From: Bisporella sp. PMI_857 | Lineage: Eukaryota; Ascomycota; Leotiomycetes; Helotiales; Helotiaceae | Assembly: GCA_021307315.1 (NCBI GenBank) | Contig: JAJSPD010000004.1 | Coordinates: 62,001 to 126,000, forward strand | Reading direction: 5' to 3' | Length of the DNA stretch: 64,000 bases | Shown: positions 13,361 to 25,457 of the stretch, in pieces | Position numbering within the stretch: the stretch's first letter is position 1 | Layout of the letters: each line of letters opens with the position of its first letter | Made by a program: the position numbers and the translations under genes | Notes under the pieces: generated by a model | Database searches by the model: none | Seen by the model: the letters and a program-made list of their open reading frames with translations, nothing else | Told to the model about the DNA's origin: nothing

Positions 13361-14352
13361 GATTCAGTCTTTCTTAGGCGATTTAAATTCAATCTTGAGC
13401 GAACTATTAACTTCGCCGATCATTGGCACCTGTATCCGCCATGGATTGATTTTACTCTGACAGAAAGTCAAAATGCCTTTCCAGATCTTCAATGTACGAT
13501 AGCCCAAGTAAATAGATCAAGTTTACCAAAAATTACCTATTTCGTTTCCTGATACCCTACCAATAAGACTAAGGCCGTAAAATTTGAAGAGTTCCACTAA
13601 GAGTATGCTTCCAAGGTAAGCATGAATCTTTACAAATGGATGATATATTACAAATACATAAATGCATACGATTCATGGTTGCCACCGAATATATGCCTTA
13701 CATAAAGGGGGGAGGTTACAGAAATTGTAGTCTAGAAACAAACTTAATGCCGCAGTAAAATCGGACGAATGGGCATACCGGGATTACTTCAGCAAGATGC
13801 ATGATAATGGACGAACTTTTTTTTTCCCTAAATCGCTGGAGGTTAATGGCTCACGTGATAGGTGGGGCAATTTCTGGAATCAAATAAAGCATAAACTAAA
13901 CATGATACGATGGAATAGTCTGGAATCTTGGTCGCTGTGAAGATCCAGCCAAGAGATATTTGTCTGTTACCCGAGTGTTCGTTTAATCTTCGGGATCGCT
14001 TAATTTTCGGACCTTGGTCTTCTAGTCGCAAAACGAAACCGAAACAACGTGGTGTGGTGATCACGAAGATCTAACGGCGCTATATATTCTCATACCAGGC
14101 TACCAAAGTCTATTATGCTCCGACTTTTGCCTAGATCGCTGTCAATAATGCCTTCTTCTTGCGTGTATTGCTTTGTCCCAGCTATATGTTCTTAGGTGTT
14201 TACATTAGCACATACAAACGCTCTGCCGTCTCACACAGTTATATGCCACTTGATATGACAGAGCTTTGCAATTTGGGCCGGAAGAATAATACAGGTCGAA
14301 GGAACCTCAACTTTGAGTTCTTGAGTGCCCAATTGGTGGGAAATTTGCAGTG
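13361..14352. other. Intergenic, upstream of MFS gene
   Basis: About 1 kb between two co-directional cluster genes, AT-rich in the first half. No coding or RNA feature seen. Confidence 0.5.
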
Positions 14353-15996
14353 ATGTCTTTTCTATCAGACCTAGACAAAAAAGAGCTCCCCGAACCACCA
14401 ACCTATCAAGAGGACCATGACCGTCGTAGCCAGATCTCACATTGGCGGCTTGTCAGAGAGACCTCTATCATCGTTCCTGAAGTTTTCTATCATCCGTGGG
14501 AAGGTTCTGGCATTCCGAGGGACCCGTACCTGATAGATTGGATTCCCCTCGACCCTCGTAATCCTCTACTCTTCACGCGGCGCAAAAAATGGCTCATCGC
14601 ATCCATCTCCGCAATATCAACCCTCGTTATGGCCTTCTGTTCCTCTGTTTACACAGGCGGTCTTGCAGATGCGGAGAAAGCGTTCGATACTTCGAGACAG
14701 ACAGTCCTGCTGGGATTGTCGATGTATGTCGTCGGATTCGCTATAGGACCCCTGCTCTGGGCGCCGATGAGCGAGTTATACGGCCGGCAGATTGTCTTCA
14801 GCACGACTTACGGAATCTTCGCAATATCCAACATACTGGCAATCAACAGTCAGGATATCGTACAGGTGATTATTCTACGATTTCTTGCCGGCGCATCTGG
14901 TTCCTCATCTCTTACCAACACGGGAGGCGTCATTGCAGACATGTTCACTGCTAAAGATCGAGGTCTGGCGACGAGTATTTTTACCGCTGCACCATTCGTT
15001 GGCCCGGTCCTGGGACCCATTATTGGCGGCTTTCTGGGCGAGTCGGCTGGATTTCGAGCAATATTGTTTCTCATTGCTGTTGTTTCGAGCCTTCTCTGGG
15101 CAGTTTATTATATTTACGTGCCGGAAACGTACGCGCCTGTCCTTCTTCGACTCAGAGCGTCTGCTCTATCAGACTTGACGGGGCAGTCTTATGTCAGTCG
15201 CCTCGATCATACCCGTGGAAAGAAATCGACGGGGGAAGTTATCAAAACGGCTTTGTCTCGCCCCTGGCTACTACTCTTTCGCGAGCCGATTGTTGCAGTA
15301 CTGTCCCTATATATGGCAATTATATTTGGCTCCATGTACATGATGTTCAGTGCCTACCCTATAATATTCCAACAGGGCCGCGGCTTCAGCCCTGGCCTTG
15401 GAGGTCTCGCTTTCCTTGGCATTGGTGTTGGCATGATAATCGCCCTTTTATATATGATGATTGGGAACAAGAAATACGCTAAGAAAGCCAGCAGTGCCCC
15501 TGGAGGAAAGCTTCCGCCGGAGGACCGCCTGCCGCCTTCGATGATTGGTGCCGTTGCCGCACCGCTTGGATTATTCTGGTTTGCGATCGCAGCTGCACCG
15601 GAGGTTTACTTCCTGGTTAGCATCATCGGAACCGTTCTATTTGGCTTTGGGATGGTCGTTATATTCCTAAGCCTCACCAGCTACCTCATCGACACGTACA
15701 CCATATTTGCAGCCTCTGTGCTCGCGGCAAGTGCCGTCCTCCGATCAATTTTCGCCGCTGTTTTCCCTCTCTTCGTGGCTAAAATGTACGCAGCCCTCGG
15801 CGTCAACTGGGCAACATCGGTACCAGCCTTCTTATCGTTAGCATGCGTGCCTTTTCCGTTCCTACTTTATAAATATGGGGAGCGGATCAGAGAAAAGGGC
15901 AAATATGCACAAGAGGCAAAGCAGCTTTTAACACAGCTGATGAAAGCGAAAGAACCCGTAGAAACTCATAGTTCCAATAAGAAAGACTACCCATAG
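14353..15996 (+). CDS. MFS transporter, DHA1-type drug/metabolite efflux pump
   Basis: Intronless, 547 aa from the ATG at 14353. A cytosolic N-terminus of about 75 residues leads to RKKWLIASISA, the start of TM1. Twelve hydrophobic segments can be followed, with the A-like motif after TM2 (WAPMSELYGRQ), LRFLAGASGSSSLTNTGGVIADMF in TM4 and the GPVLGPIIGGFLGE motif C in TM5 that marks proton antiporters. A long central loop carries Lys/Arg. It resembles fungal polyamine/multidrug exporters of the DHA1 (TPO/FLR) type at the plasma membrane. Being next to the monooxygenase and PKS, it probably exports or protects against the polyketide; this role is inferred from position. Confidence 0.9.
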   Translation: MSFLSDLDKKELPEPPTYQEDHDRRSQISHWRLVRETSIIVPEVFYHPWEGSGIPRDPYLIDWIPLDPRNPLLFTRRKKWLIASISAISTLVMAFCSSVYTGGLADAEKAFDTSRQTVLLGLSMYVVGFAIGPLLWAPMSELYGRQIVFSTTYGIFAISNILAINSQDIVQVIILRFLAGASGSSSLTNTGGVIADMFTAKDRGLATSIFTAAPFVGPVLGPIIGGFLGESAGFRAILFLIAVVSSLLWAVYYIYVPETYAPVLLRLRASALSDLTGQSYVSRLDHTRGKKSTGEVIKTALSRPWLLLFREPIVAVLSLYMAIIFGSMYMMFSAYPIIFQQGRGFSPGLGGLAFLGIGVGMIIALLYMMIGNKKYAKKASSAPGGKLPPEDRLPPSMIGAVAAPLGLFWFAIAAAPEVYFLVSIIGTVLFGFGMVVIFLSLTSYLIDTYTIFAASVLAASAVLRSIFAAVFPLFVAKMYAALGVNWATSVPAFLSLACVPFPFLLYKYGERIREKGKYAQEAKQLLTQLMKAKEPVETHSSNKKDYP

Positions 15997-17289
15997 GAGC
16001 GGGATATGCAACATCTCAATATCGTTCATGGAAGCAGCGATCCGTGATTTGATTTGGTTTATTGGCATTGGCTGTTCAAGGTATGAGGTCTTGGTGCTTC
16101 AGGCATCAGAGTTGGTAACCCGGGAGGCTTATATTCTACAGTCAAATTACGCAAGAATTAGTCTTAAACGCCTAATTCATGTACATATATATAGATATAG
16201 ACATTACAGGAGCTTCCCCGATAACAAGGAGCACGAATCGAAGGCTGTTCTCTTGCTGGACAAGGCTTCATACATCAGATTAAGCTTTTGGTTCAGATTG
16301 GTGAAATGAGCTGCCGATCAGCCTCATTAGTCACTGAACGAGGCGGAAAACAAATGAGCCGGATCTCGGACTTCGTGGTATCTAAAGCTGTGTAAGAGAA
16401 AGCTGCAATATTTTTTGGTCCATGATAGTAGGAAGAGGGAGCTTTGTGCTTAGGGTTTATAGCTAAAAAGCTGATGCGGTATGCTTGCTAGATCCTACCC
16501 TACATTGAATTATACCAAAATTACTAAGTTGCTTTGCTTAGTCCATGGAGAAAATGCCTTTCTAGTAACTTTTGGTTAAGGGAATGCATGATGAAAAGAA
16601 CCATGTAGGTATATCTACTGCTAATATTGCTTTAGGTTGCAAAACCGCTCTTCAAATATTACTAGTCTTATGTCTTTTTAAAAGCAAATTAAGTCAAGAA
16701 ATCAAGTTTTGAAACTAGTAAATATGTCACGACACTCACGTGACTAGTACACGGGGATCACGGCACTTGGAGTGGCTTCTGAGCGATAGTTCGCCCTTGA
16801 CATACTCTATTTACGTTAGATCCCAGTCGCAACAGTCATGAAGCTTCCAAAAGGGGACCTTTATGGTCTTGGGCGTCTGTAGGTGGCGCTGCCACTTACA
16901 TCTGACAGACCTGCCTCAGTGAAATGGCTAGCGCACAACCGATTTACCGCAAATTTGTGGAAGGCAACTACACTTGCCTCTAGATTATCATAGATAGTTC
17001 TATCGGTTTATCATATATAAAACGTGGGGACGAATGCTTTACCTATCTTGAGAGAATGCTAGAGAGTCTCTAAAGAAAGTTAGTTCCCTTAACTTTTCAG
17101 TTCATGATGCATTGGCCCATTTAATCAATGTCTGTAAGTTGGATTTTGGCTTTAATCTTAGGTATGGCGACATATGGAAAGACGGTTTGGAAATCTAGCA
17201 ACAGCATTCGAGATTTACTGAACTCATTGTTGGTCCAGTCGGCCAGTTAAGATAGTATCCGACAGCCTCTGCTTGAAAACCAGCCTGGT
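15997..17289. other. Intergenic, gene-poor
   Basis: No gene recognised. AT-rich with scattered stops in all frames. A short TGTCACGACAC-like string near 16725 recalls the end of the solo LTRs at 37.5 kb, but similarity does not extend. Confidence 0.4.
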
Positions 17290-18400
17290 AAAGCATTATC
17301 AAGCTATGTCCATTTTCACGAATGACCTTCCATGACTCAGGAGAGCTGTCTCCATTGAGTCATCATAACTAAGATGGAGATCCTTACCAGTGGCTTCTTT
17401 TGCCGGTTCAAAGAAGTCTCGAAGTCTATCCTTTGGGAAGGTCACCTTGGCCTTGTCGAATATAATTACCAGCGAGGCCAGCGAAAGTCGAATTCTTGTA
17501 TCTTGTTTTCCAAGCATACTTGTTATACTTTCGATAGTTCCTTCAATGATCTTCGCCACTTTTAGCATTATCTCTCGGCTATTCCTCTCGCTACCACTAC
17601 CAACTGCTACACTCCCTCAGATTTGCTCTAAGATCCATCTTTCAGCTCCCACAAACCACGTTTACCATGCTTTATATCCAGCATTATCCTTATGCAACAT
17701 ATCCCGCAAAGGTCTCCTCCTGCTGCAACTCAAAACCAAAGTCCGCAATCACGGCCCAGTATCATCTTGTACTCAGTTATCTCCTTAGTGGCACTAGCCA
17801 GCTTTCTCCAGGGCACTTCCCAGTCACTACAGACTATCATGACATTCTTCGCTAGGATAAGCTCCTAGGCCGCCCACCAGTACCGAAACCACGGCCGCTG
17901 CCAGAACGCAAACGTCGAGTACCAGATACAGTCTCCCGCCCCTGGAAACCTTTTTGCTGCCATTCATGAATTGTTGATCTTCTTCTCATGCAGCGCACCG
18001 AATTCTGTCGCTGTGATCTTTTCCAAGAGTTTCAGCGCCACCTTTCCGTTCTCCCGGTCTTCATCTTTGCCAAGCCAAACCAGGACGCACAGCGCCAATA
18101 AGTAGATATGAGGCGTGAGCATAATCTACTAGGCAGTCCTGGAGCTGCAAAATGGCTGATACACAGCGCATCTCTCCATGTGTGTCTCCTGGTGTCCAAA
18201 GCTACATATTGCAGGAGTCCTTTTAGTCGATCCATCGTCTTTCCAGGCTCCAGCCTACAAAGGTGAATAGTTTCACCTCCAGAGAGGTTTGTACCAATAA
18301 GCGACCGATTTTTAATGACTAGACCTGTTAATTCTTCGGGGGCGTCTTGTTATTCTTCATTGAAGGACTTATGTCCTATCAGATCTTCCAATGCCTAAGC
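17290..18400 (-). pseudogene. Degenerate HET-domain (heterokaryon incompatibility) gene
   Basis: Reading the minus strand, successive HET motifs appear in order but in different frames with stops between. They are IHLCRLEPG near 18265, a WRDALCIS segment near 18165 (equivalent of the DAICINQ motif), VLVWLGKDEDRENGKVALKL near 18075, RPWFRYW near 17910 (equivalent of RPWFxRxWxxQE), LAKNVMIVCSDWEVPW near 17830, and KVTFPKDRLRDFFEPAKEA near 17435. At least three frame changes and several stops are needed to connect them, so no intact protein can be made. HET proteins trigger cell death upon non-self recognition in fungi. It lies just beyond the PKS cluster. No N-terminal start is recognised. Confidence 0.75.
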
Positions 18401-18873
18401 CCAGCCACGCCTGTATCGGCTGACAGGGACGGCGTGGGATAATGCGCCGTCTCTATAACGTTGCTAACTATTTAGCATACAATAGTTGATGTCAGTTCAA
18501 AAGGGCGGATTAACGTACGGGATACTTTACCGTCGTTTAATAAGAAAAGGAGGGTGCATTCTTGTGCAACCGGTGACGCTAAGCGCAGAGCCACAAATGC
18601 CGCTAATAAATGGATGCTTCCTGACCTTGGCTGAATGAAGTCTAAATGTAGAGGTGAGGTTCCTAGCCGGAGCTACAATTACATGACATTGGTGAGAGTT
18701 AGTCGCTATCATATTTTAGATATTGCAAGTATTGGAATTTTCTGAGTCAGAATCAAGTGCTCAGAGAAACACTTCGTTCACGAGCCAGCTCGAGTATGAT
18801 TTGCAGTTTAACAAATTGAAGACTAAGTACACAAGTTCGCCAACCCCATGATCAAAATTCTCAAGTAAATCAC
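18401..18873. other. Intergenic
   Basis: No feature recognised between the HET remnant and the large minus-strand gene. Confidence 0.4.
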
Positions 18874-21800
18874 TCATATATTATCGTCCGCGGGGAGTAC
18901 GGCAGGATCCAATTTGAACACCTCTCCAATAAACCACTGCTCGGGGCCTTGCTCCCATGGCGTCCTTGCAGCCCAAAAGTTGATTATCTTCACACTCTGC
19001 TCAACTGCATCCCTTAGGCCCCACTGCACGTTGTAACTCTCAATGTTGCTGGGATCCAAAGCGTTCTTAGGAACTTTATCATAATCCCCATGCTTATCAG
19101 AGTTGTTCGGGCCGTACGTGTGGAAGCGTAGAATGGTGTCGAGCTTGCCGTACGTCCCGGGACGGAACTTGGTGGTCGAGCCAGGGATAAGATCCCCTGG
19201 GTTAAGCAGCTTACGCTTGCAGTGGCCATAAGCATAAGAGTCTTCAACGCAGTGCAGAATTGAGCCAAGTGCGCGACGGCGCATATCAAGTCGCAGGTAT
19301 GAAGTATTATCTGTAAGTAGCCTGTAAAGAGATTCACGGCCGGAGGGACGAGTCTTGGAACTGAAGAAACTGCTCAACCTATACTTCTTGCTGGGAGTAA
19401 ACTGGGTTTCCACCATGATGGAGTCAAGGCGGTCGTTAGGCCCAATTACGCCAATAGAGAGCTTATACATGACCTCTACCCAGAGCCGAAGTTTCGCCAG
19501 GGTGTCGTGAGGATCTTCGTTGACGGCTGACGCCATGGAGTGGAGGAACTGAAGGTCTTTATCATGTGATCGGACGAGGATGTTCTTTATGTCTGATACG
19601 AACCATCTACCCCCGAGCTTGTAGTTCCACAGCCAGCAGAAACCCGATGACCTATCCCAATTATTGTTCTTATCATCGTCAAACAAGAAACATCCAGGAT
19701 CGTCATTCCAAATCACCCCATGAAGAACTTCGTTTGTCGGTCCGTCTCTACCTGGCATCGTGCGTGGATCCAGCTTGAGAGTGGAATGTGCCAAAGCACC
19801 AATTACTACAAACTCATGAACAGGCTCTGAGATAATGGACCCGATCTTGAATCCTTCCGGCGCCTCCTCATCAATAGGAAATGCGAAATGAACTACTTGC
19901 GGCGTCAATTGCGCGCCTTCCGCTTTGTCTGTGACCATTTGTTGGAAGGAAACCAGAAATTCCGAAAAGGGCTGTCTTTCAGTTTTGCCAGTGAATGGAT
20001 CATTGAATGTGAAGAAGGTGTTTTTTCCACTGTCATCTCCATCACCCTCTATCTTCCAGAGCAGTTTCGCGTGGGGGGAAAACAGGCCTTCTTCGGTGAG
20101 TTCGTCGACCGTAATCCACAAAGGTCCGTACTTCGTGATGAATTTGGCGAAGGATGAAGGCGGAAATTTGTCGGGGCCTTCTTCTTTCATATCCATCGAT
20201 TTTATAAATTCTTCTTTTTCATACACCTTTAGTCCTTCTCCAGTAGTGAACTTGTCAACCCATTCATCTCCTGCAATGTACAGAGCGTCTTCTGTAGTGA
20301 CTAACTGCTTCTTACGCCAGCTCACCATCATAGTAACCACAACGGCCCAGCACGTTAGTTTAGCAGGATCTTGTGCCAGTGTTGGGATTGTGCCCTTCAC
20401 CTCCGCGATAATGCGAATGCTCGTGGAAGAAGCACCTTCTTTTGCGCCAATGGAAACATATTGCGAACTGCCAGATGGGTCGGTTGTGTAAGCCTCCATG
20501 CTCTTGTCGTTCTGCGCTGCTGCCAAGCCTACATCAGTCAGAGACGGATTCGCAGCAGACTTCTGCATTTCCAATTCTGCCTTCTTGGATGCCCCTCCGT
20601 CAATTTGTTGCTGTATGTGGTCCTTTACAAGCTTGCTCGTTTCCGCTTCCGTTAGAGTGCCAGAATCTAAGCCAGACTTGATAGTATCCATGATCTTGGA
20701 AGAGTTGCTTGTGTTATGGGCCTGAGTAGCCATTGAGGAAGCCATATTTGCTAGCGATGACATTCCAGCGATTGATTTGGCATTCTCTTGGTTCGAGAGA
20801 TATGTCTGCATAGCGTTTTGCTGATTGGCATCAAGCCCGGTAATATCCTGGAAGATGTTCGCTTTGCCTAATAGCTCAGTGACAGCTTTGAGGCCAATTC
20901 CCGGATCCGGAGCAGCTGGTGCGTTCTGAATTGAGACCATGGGTGGTGCAAAGTCCTTAAAGGAGGCTTGATATTGACTAATTGTGGGAACGGGTGGAGC
21001 AACAGCAGCAATAGCAGTTGGTTCGTCTGCTGTGAACTTCGTCCAATCTTGAGATGAGTCTGGCTTGACTTTCTCACAGGAATCACAATTACCTATCATA
21101 GCCTCACTGTATACGCCTCTGGTAGGCACACTCATACGATATGGGGGTGGCAATAAATCGCTACGATAATGATCTAGAAGGGACTCTGAACTACCACATT
21201 CTTCATCGTCGGAAGCCACAATGAGAGACTGGTTGACCTTGTAGCCAGGGGCGACTGGAAAGACGAGTGAATTGCCAGCAACTCCAATAAGGCTATTCTT
21301 TAAGACAGAAGAAAGGCTCCTGAACCCTTCATGAGCACCATGCTTATCCTGTATCAAAGGTCAGCTATTAAAGTCGACTCGTTGTCTTAGTGCGAACGTA
21401 CAAAAGTCTCAATATGAAACCCATCCAACAGGAGATACCGCCTCTGCACATCAAGAGAGTACCATAAAACTCGGTTGTAGTATTCAATATTTTGGTTCAA
21501 ATGAGTAATGAGGCGCTGGCACAAGAATCGGTCCTCATCCTTGGGGTTTCTCATCTCGGCAGCAGTGACTGGGGTCCAGCATTGAACGCCCGTGTCATCT
21601 AGCAGATCTCCATTGACGGGGCCGTTAAAAAGCAGGCCGTTGTAATGCGCCGTTGAGTAATTGATCCTGAGATTTTGTACTATGAAGCGGACTGGCGTAT
21701 CCTTAAGCGTCTTGGCTTTGCCTGAAGTTGTAACAAGGTGAAGAATAGACACATTTGCCCGCTTGACCGAGGCTTGATTGGCAAACGCAATTTTCATCAA

Positions 21801-24800
21801 CCTCTCACCTCCTCGATAAGTGCTCAAGGAGGTAGGGTCTGGTGTGCCTCCCACATCAAACTTCAGAGAACCCACCAAATGATTGTAAACTAAAGGAGCA
21901 ATACCCCTATTGAATATATGATCCCAATCGCCGATAAGCTGGCGCAGGAAATATTTTGTGAGCAAATTTCTAACACCACCCTCACCGGATCCATGTCCAA
22001 GGATCTGAGCGTATGCATCCCACATTTTCCAGTCATCCGTGTCATTCTTAAGGAAGTCAACCACAGGGTCAAACGCTTTGTAGTTGGCTATTGTATTATC
22101 CGGAACCGGGTCGAAGCTGTTAATTCGAATACATCGTGCAGGTGGCACATTTTCATAATTTGGATCCAGTGTCATGAAAGCATCGAAGATTTGGGCGCGG
22201 ATCAAGACAGTTTCTGAGACCTAGTGCAATATTAGTATTTACTGTTGCGATGGAATAGAGAGCCGGGTCAATACTGTTTTAGTTCCATCACCTCCGAAAA
22301 GGTGCCCAATTACTGGGACACTGTGAATAACGCTATCTTTAACTGCAGTTTGGATGTCGTATTCTTTATGGGTGACAGTCTTGGTAGTCATTGGGAGAGA
22401 GACGATAAAGTCGTACCGCGTCTTTGGTCTTGGAATTTCTGTCATTATCGACATTTCACCCTGGACCCATTGAATAATTTCCTGATGGTAAGTGGTGTCA
22501 GGGTAGTCAACCATTTTCCACTCGGTCCGTACTCTTTCAGCAGCATCAAATGCAGGAAGAAGTGGATGTCTACGGTTGGGAGAGAGGGATGATCCAGCCC
22601 TAAGGTATATATTTGAATGCAACGTTAGGAGTCGCGGGGCGAGTGCATCGGCCCATTTAGATATGTTCTCGAGGCTGAACCTTGTCATCAGAAGGGGAAC
22701 GAAGACACATTCTTCCACATCAACCAGGTCTTGGTAAACAGCAAAATGCCTGAGAACTTCGAAGTACATCATTGTCAAAGAGTGGCAATGATTGTGGTTA
22801 GCTACGGTAGTAGTCTCGGCGCTGTAACGCTGGTTTTCTCGTACAGCAGTAACTACCGAAGCATTCAAATGGCGATATGACGAAGCATTCTGTTGGATGC
22901 TTTGTTTAAGCTGCTCCGCAAAGAACTGAGATATATTTCTGCCGCTACTTTGTGATGCGTCCGACTTGGAGTTTGAGTAGCCACCTGCTACGCCAATGGA
23001 ACCGCCAAATGCTCCCATGCTTCCTGAACCCCCTGTCGCCGCACTGATACCAGCAGTAGAAGCCGAGCTCTGCCCCTGCAGAGTCTCGCCAATATTTCCG
23101 GCGATTTGGTCCACAATTGCTCGATCATTTATGATTCCCGCAGCCAAGTCTTCTGTCTGCGTGATTGACTGATTCTCGGTCCCAACTAGTGAGTGGAGTG
23201 AATCGATCTGTACAATTTGTTTCTTTTGGCCAGGAGCAAGTGGCAGAGAATAAAGCAAATCACCCAAGGAATATCCGTCAGCGCGAACCTCTGATCTGTA
23301 ATACAGTACATGCCCCGTGGCTACAGTGACAGCTTGATATACTGACATATCTGCCTTATTGTCAGTAATATCTTGCCACTGCACAGGGTTATCCAGATCG
23401 ATTGGTCTTCGTGTCACCTTGCCACCCTTGGCCTGAAGTCTATATACAACTTGCTTAAACTTATCCGTTCCTGGCATGGGTAACTCAAATGAGGACATGG
23501 TATAGTTTGCAACGTCAGGGTCCGAGAAGCGTACAAGGGCATTATAACTATATTCCCGGAGAGTTCGGTTGGGCACTGAGAGGTTCATGCAAGCGCCACC
23601 GACGTCTTGTGTGAATTGGTCGGACTGAAGGAGTTCATCATTGGATGGAAGTCTTCCCGCCGCGCTCATTGGGTTGCAATTGCAGTCATCTTTCTTTCCA
23701 TCTCTCTTTCCGTTTTCTGAATGTCCCTCTAGCATGATGTAAATGAAATCCGATGAGATGGACTCGTTACTACTTTCCGGGTCTACGCCAAGGGTAGTTA
23801 TGCTGTTTTGGTCAAGAGAAACTCGAGCAACAGCGCTGGTGTATCTTCCATAAGGATAGGGCATGGTAAAATTTCCGGCTTTGTCCGAGGTTCCAGAAGC
23901 CACAGTCCTCCAGTTCTCTTCCTTTCCGTCTCTCGCCTGTACGATGATGGTGCCTTTCAGAGTACAGGCCTTTGAGAGTGATACAACCTTACCCCTCAGC
24001 TTTTTGCTTGTATTTTGTCCAGGTGGGCAAGAACCACCGTTAATTGTTGAAGGCGCTCTTAGATCCACCGTGATGTCAAGTCTTTGCAAGACAGGATCCT
24101 CGGCGGTAAAATTAGCGGCGTACACATCAGATCCGTCAAAAGCCTTCACACGAATAGTCACTGGGCCACTGATCTGGTTCAACATATACCTGTCCTTGAA
24201 AGCAAATTGAAGACGGCGTTCAAATCTGACTGTGCTAGAGTCCCACGGGAATCGACTAATATTTAAGACGGGGACAATTTGCTTGTTGGCGACAGAGGTA
24301 CTGACCATGAACTCGGCACTTAGTTTGTAAAAGTCCAGATTAATCTTAGTCGGGATTGCCACACCATGGCCATCCACTTTCAGGTTACCTGCTATGGTAA
24401 GTGGCCTGAGAACAGGCATATTCAATGGAAAGTCGAAAAAGACAGGCAAGTACTTGGACATGGTTTCAAAAAATCCAGTCGGTTGTGCGAGTCCGAACTT
24501 CTCCAAAAGTGAAGTGACTTCGGTGCGTAAGGTCGATGCTGGAGTTTGGGAAAGTGTCGGAGATTTCCCAGTTAGATCGACTAGGATGTTTAAAACGTAC
24601 AATAAGATGCATTTCGAGCTCTCAGGGACGCTTGGGAAGAATTTAGTCAGATACTCAAGATAAGTTTTCTTATTAACGATGTAGATATTGGAGTCGATAA
24701 GCTGCTGCTGCTCGTCTTTAGAGTCCCTGTTAACTATCGCTCTTGTCCCTTCAACGAGATTCCGAGGAGTCCGTGCTATAGCATCTGACTGTCCCAAGAC

Positions 24801-25457
24801 AACGCTAGTTGGCATATCTGTACTGCGAAACGGATTTTCAGTGAGAACCGAGACACCAGAGGACTGCGTCTGCTCGGAAATAATAGAGTTGAGTTCCGGA
24901 TTCCTGCCTGGTATTCTTAGTCTGTTGTAATCTATAAGCTTCAGAAAGTATATCGCATCCAGGGTAACATCGTTATCGTTGCGACCACCATAGCTGGCCG
25001 ATAGTGACACGGATATGTCAGAAAGGTTAATTTTCCAATTTGTTTGCTTTCCAAGAGATGAGAAGTACTGGGCAATAACTTGCACATAGTCTGTGGTAAA
25101 AAGAGACGACGTTGGGAGTGGCACATAATAGTGGCTTGCTGCCAGAACCTGGTTGAATGATAACGATCCATTTCCTGTTGTGACAAGGCTAACAGTTTTA
25201 GTCTCGTCAGGACTTGTAACACTGGTGAAAACCGGAAACTCAAGAAGGATATCGATGTTTTCGACAGGCGGGCCTGACTCATCGCCATATTTAAACGTTG
25301 TTTGTAGGGTGATCATAATGCTTTCGAAGACTAGCCCATCGAGAGTGGACAAGTAAATTGTGAGAAGCTGTTTTGGGGAGCGCAAGCACAAAGTATCTGT
25401 GTTTATACTAACTACAGAAGTTGGAAAGTAAGAAAGATGAGGAGATGATTGAACCAT
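18874..25457 (-). CDS. Very large bacterial-type multidomain protein with papain-like protease and zinc-hydrolase-like C-terminus
   Basis: Three exons, 25457-22275, 22220-21402 and 21348-18874, with 54- and 53-bp introns (the first has TACTAAT as branch site), give about 2158 aa. No signal peptide or TM segment is evident. Residues ~480-560 contain a beta-sandwich-like segment (LKGTIIVQARDG...GNFTMPY) like carboxypeptidase-regulatory domains. Residues ~720-960 contain LAPGQKK, a long Gly/Ser-rich stretch and NHNHCHSLTMMYFEVLRHF, which I associate from memory with large uncharacterised bacterial proteins. A C39/AvrRpt2-like papain fold is suggested by CWAVVVTMM (Cys ~1667), SPHAKLLWKIEGDG (His ~1760) and FNDPFTG (Asn/Asp ~1783), in the right order. 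The C-terminus has LHCVEDSYAYGH, RFHTYGP and KHGDYD (His ~2033, 2043, 2077, 2087), like zinc-dependent phospholipase/nuclease folds. Function unknown; bacterial origin is inference. Confidence 0.8.

Noticed and set aside
16725..16760. Possible LTR remnant (TGTCACGACAC)
   Set aside because: Similarity to the solo LTRs ends after about 11 bp.
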